This document shows positions 61,601-64,000 of a stretch of 64,000 nucleotides of DNA, piece by piece. Position numbers and translations under genes: made by a program. Each line of letters begins with the position of its first letter. The first letter of the stretch is position 1. Source of the DNA: Arcticibacter tournemirensis (lineage in GTDB: Bacteria; Bacteroidota; Bacteroidia; Sphingobacteriales; Sphingobacteriaceae). The notes below the pieces were generated by a model. That model was not told where the DNA came from and ran no database searches. It saw only the letters and a program-made list of their open reading frames with translations. The stretch spans positions 3,410,001 through 3,474,000 of the forward strand of contig NZ_VFPL01000001.1 of NCBI RefSeq assembly GCF_006716645.1, written 5' to 3'.

Positions 61601-64000
61601 CTATCTCACTTCAAAAATATGAGTGCCTGCCGCTAAGTTCAATACCTTTTTCCCCTGGGCATCAACATTTGTTGAAATAAAATCAGTTTCTTTCAAAGCT
61701 TTGCCGCTGGTAAACACTCTTTTCCCTTCTGCAACCTTCAGACATACTGTGGCGGTTGAATTGGCGGGAATAACGAAAGTATAGCTGGTCTTTTTATCCG
61801 TTTTCTTCCATGAAGATATAATTTCACCGTAAGGACTTTTGTGCTTCGCCTCAAAAGAATTGAGTCCGGCAACTACATGGGGTTCAAGCAAAACGTTTTT
61901 AAAACCAGGCGAAGCCTCATCAGGCCTTATACCTCCGGGGCCCTTATACAGCCAGGCACCAATCTCTCCGAACATCATGTGGTTTAACGAAATGTCCCGG
62001 GCGGCTTTAATATCCCAGTTCTCGTAAAGCGTAGTTGCACCGTTCACTATCCACCATCCCCATGAAGGATAAGTATCCTGGCGGGCAAGTTTATAAGCAG
62101 TTTCCGCTTGTCCATTTTCGCTGAGAGCGTTCAAAATGGCTTTTGCTCCGAGTACCCCAACATCCAGGTGAAAATTGGACTCTTCCACTTTTTTAGCCAG
62201 ATTAGAAGCAACCTGCGCTTTAAGCTCGTTAGGCACTACGCCCCAGAATAATGGAACACTTAACTCGGTTTGTGTGCCGCTGGCGTAGGTGGCTTTACCC
62301 CGGTCGAGGTATTTGTCGTTTATTGCTTTCTTTATTTTCTCAGCAAGAGCGCTGTAGTAGGCATAGTCATCATTCTTATTGAACATTTTTGCAGCTTTAG
62401 CAAGAATGCTGGCATCAACAAAATAATATACTGAAGATGTCAGTTCAAGCGAAGATTGCGACTTAACCGGCACCCAGTCGCCCCTCCCCCAACTGGTAAG
62501 TCCGCTGGGACTTCTATGTTCAATGTAGTCGACGTAACGCTTAATATTCTCATAACTTTCTTCAAGCAAACGGCTGTCGCCATAAAAAAGATAAACATTC
62601 CAGGGAATTATGGCGATGGTACTGGTCCAGTCCGTCCCGTTTGCAGTACCGTAGCCCCAGCCTCCTGTAGGAATTATATCGGGGAGCACACCATTGGGTT
62701 GTTGCTCATCCCGGTGATCTGCGATCCACTTTTCATAGATAGTGATACCGTCAAAGTTATATAAACCTGATTCCACTGCAAAATGTCCGTCACCTGTCCA
62801 ACCGTTTTTCTCCCGTTGAGGGCAGTCTGTAGGGTATCCATAAAGATTCGATAAATATGAATTATTCGTGGCTTGCCAGATCTTATTGATCAGCTCGTCG
62901 GACGCATGGATGCTCCCTGCAACCGGCACATCGCTATGCATAAAATAGCCGGTAAGGCTCTCCTTGTTCAGGGTAACAGGCTTGCTGCTTGTTACCTCCA
63001 CATATTGAAAGCCTTTATAATTGAACTTCGGCATAAACTCTTCGGTTCCTTTCCCACTCAGGATAAAGATATCGGTCTGAAAAGGATCGGTATTATCGAG
63101 GGGCCTGTAGTAAACATCGATATTCGACATATCAAGACGGCCGTTCGGATAAAGACGTTCGCCATGCTTCAAACGAAGTGTCGTTCCCTCCGCCCCCTGA
63201 ACACTGATCCGGCTCACCCCGGCAATATTTCTGCCCAGATCGAACAAATAAGTGGTGTCATTAATCTTTTTAACAGATTTAGCAGGGATCGTTTCGACAT
63301 TGCGAATTGGATGTAAAGCCTGAGATACTATATTCTGAGAAGGCGCAGCGCGGTACATTACTCCGTGCCACTTAGAATCATCAAAATCAACGGTATTCCA
63401 ACCCTTTTGTTCACGCCGGGCATCGTAATGTTCGCCCGTATAAATGCTGTTGAATACAATAGGCCCCTGATCGGTTTTCCAGTCGAGGTCGGTGCCCACC
63501 ACTTCTAACGTTCCGTCCTCATACGTCAGGCGGAGATCCATACAAAATGCCGGCCTGTTACGCCATGGAGCACGCTCAAAGTTCCAAACTGCACGCGATT
63601 GATGATTGTACCAGCCGTTGCCAAGAATGACTCCGACTGCATTTTTTCCGCTTTGCAGATGCTCCGTTACATCATAACTTACATAGATGTTGCGGCGGTC
63701 GAAACGCGTATAAACCGGATCAAGCCGATGATTACCAACTTTCTTACCATTCAGATACAGTTCATACAGGCCGCCAACAGCAATATAAGCTCTCGCGCTT
63801 TTCAGCTTTTTGGAGGTATTAAAAACCTTACGAAAATAGGGCGCAGGCTTCGTATCAATGGAGCCATGATCAGAAATCCAGGTTCCTTTCCAGTTCTGCT
63901 GCCCCATCATTCCTGTCTCAAAAGCCGATACCTTTGATTCTGCTGGTTTGCCGAGCTGATCCCAGCTTACAACTTTCCAATAATACCTGGTAAAACGATT
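61601..64000 (-). CDS. GH78 alpha-L-rhamnosidase, cut by the window edge
   Basis: At least 800 residues of the C-terminal part of a rhamnosidase that cleaves terminal alpha-L-rhamnose from glycans or glycosides. The frame stays open to the right edge; the internal Met at 63910 is not the start. The upstream part in frame reads RYYWKVVSWDQLGKPAESKV, a fibronectin-like domain. Then come the carbohydrate-binding sandwich (KGTWISDHGSIDTKPAPYFR), and the (alpha/alpha)6 barrel, with the catalytic-region signature DCPQREKNGWTGDGHFAVES and GLTSWGRGDWVPVKS. The C-terminal beta domain ends GTHIFEVR. It gives the locus its substrate type. Confidence 0.92.
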   Translation of the reverse strand, partial: NRFTRYYWKVVSWDQLGKPAESKVSAFETGMMGQQNWKGTWISDHGSIDTKPAPYFRKVFNTSKKLKSARAYIAVGGLYELYLNGKKVGNHRLDPVYTRFDRRNIYVSYDVTEHLQSGKNAVGVILGNGWYNHQSRAVWNFERAPWRNRPAFCMDLRLTYEDGTLEVVGTDLDWKTDQGPIVFNSIYTGEHYDARREQKGWNTVDFDDSKWHGVMYRAAPSQNIVSQALHPIRNVETIPAKSVKKINDTTYLFDLGRNIAGVSRISVQGAEGTTLRLKHGERLYPNGRLDMSNIDVYYRPLDNTDPFQTDIFILSGKGTEEFMPKFNYKGFQYVEVTSSKPVTLNKESLTGYFMHSDVPVAGSIHASDELINKIWQATNNSYLSNLYGYPTDCPQREKNGWTGDGHFAVESGLYNFDGITIYEKWIADHRDEQQPNGVLPDIIPTGGWGYGTANGTDWTSTIAIIPWNVYLFYGDSRLLEESYENIKRYVDYIEHRSPSGLTSWGRGDWVPVKSQSSLELTSSVYYFVDASILAKAAKMFNKNDDYAYYSALAEKIKKAINDKYLDRGKATYASGTQTELSVPLFWGVVPNELKAQVASNLAKKVEESNFHLDVGVLGAKAILNALSENGQAETAYKLARQDTYPSWGWWIVNGATTLYENWDIKAARDISLNHMMFGEIGAWLYKGPGGIRPDEASPGFKNVLLEPHVVAGLNSFEAKHKSPYGEIISSWKKTDKKTSYTFVIPANSTATVCLKVAEGKRVFTSGKALKETDFISTNVDAQGKKVLNLAAGTHIFEVR

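Overview
The window looks like a chromosomal segment of a Bacteroidota bacterium, most likely family Sphingobacteriaceae (Pedobacter-like). The grounds are several SusC/SusD pairs, a FecI/FecR-type sigma/anti-sigma pair, two DUF4142 lipoproteins, a sphingolipid-type fatty acid hydroxylase, Bacteroidota-type promoter boxes (TAnnTTTG, once with an upstream TTTG 20 bp away) and generally weak ribosome binding sites. These are judgements from reading the sequence; no database search was run.

Layout. 1-6.7 kb: the 5' part of mutS (cut by the left edge), a DUF6600-type surface protein, a small acidic protein, an aldo/keto reductase, a small conserved protein, ferritin, a YtxH-like miniprotein, a CrtA-like monooxygenase and a small conserved protein. 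6.7-8.8 kb: an accessory island with very AT-rich DNA, a broken small gene, a DUF6266-like gene and a three-copy ~124-bp tandem repeat. 8.8-17.3 kb: fructosamine kinase, lepA, folD, a PIN-type toxin-antitoxin pair with a clear operator, an NTF2-like protein, queE, a PorE-like OmpA protein and a fatty acid hydroxylase. 17.3-19.2 kb: a complete-looking group IIC intron inserted 4 nt beyond the alaS terminator. 19.2-36.8 kb: alaS, a MerR regulator, a lipid kinase, a baeRF protein, two DUF4142 lipoproteins, an MBL-fold hydrolase, a Gfo/Idh/MocA oxidoreductase, a large membrane-anchored protein, a transglutaminase/Anbu pair, PEP carboxylase, an SDR and YigZ. 37-45 kb: tex, a SatD/DUF3307 operon with three evenly spaced operator-like dyads, tRNA-Gln(CTG), a PhnA-type protein, DinB, a truncated haemoglobin, and an AraC regulator with its probable SDR target. 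45-64 kb: two adjacent glycan-utilisation loci. The first has a DUF6377-type sensor/regulator, a TIG/NHL lipoprotein, SusC, SusD and a surface lipoprotein. The second has a GH78 alpha-L-rhamnosidase (cut by the right edge), an ECF sigma, FecR, an STN-containing SusC and SusD.

How the parts work together. The second glycan locus is a self-contained trans-envelope signalling system: the STN domain of SusC should signal through FecR to the ECF sigma, and the rhamnosidase points to a rhamnose-containing glycan. The first locus is probably controlled by the DUF6377 protein. The least explained local systems are the SatD/DUF3307 operon, whose first gene fuses a class III cyclase-like domain to a helix-turn-helix and faces three 20-bp dyads spaced exactly 29 bp apart, and the repeat/pseudogene island at 6.7-8.8 kb.
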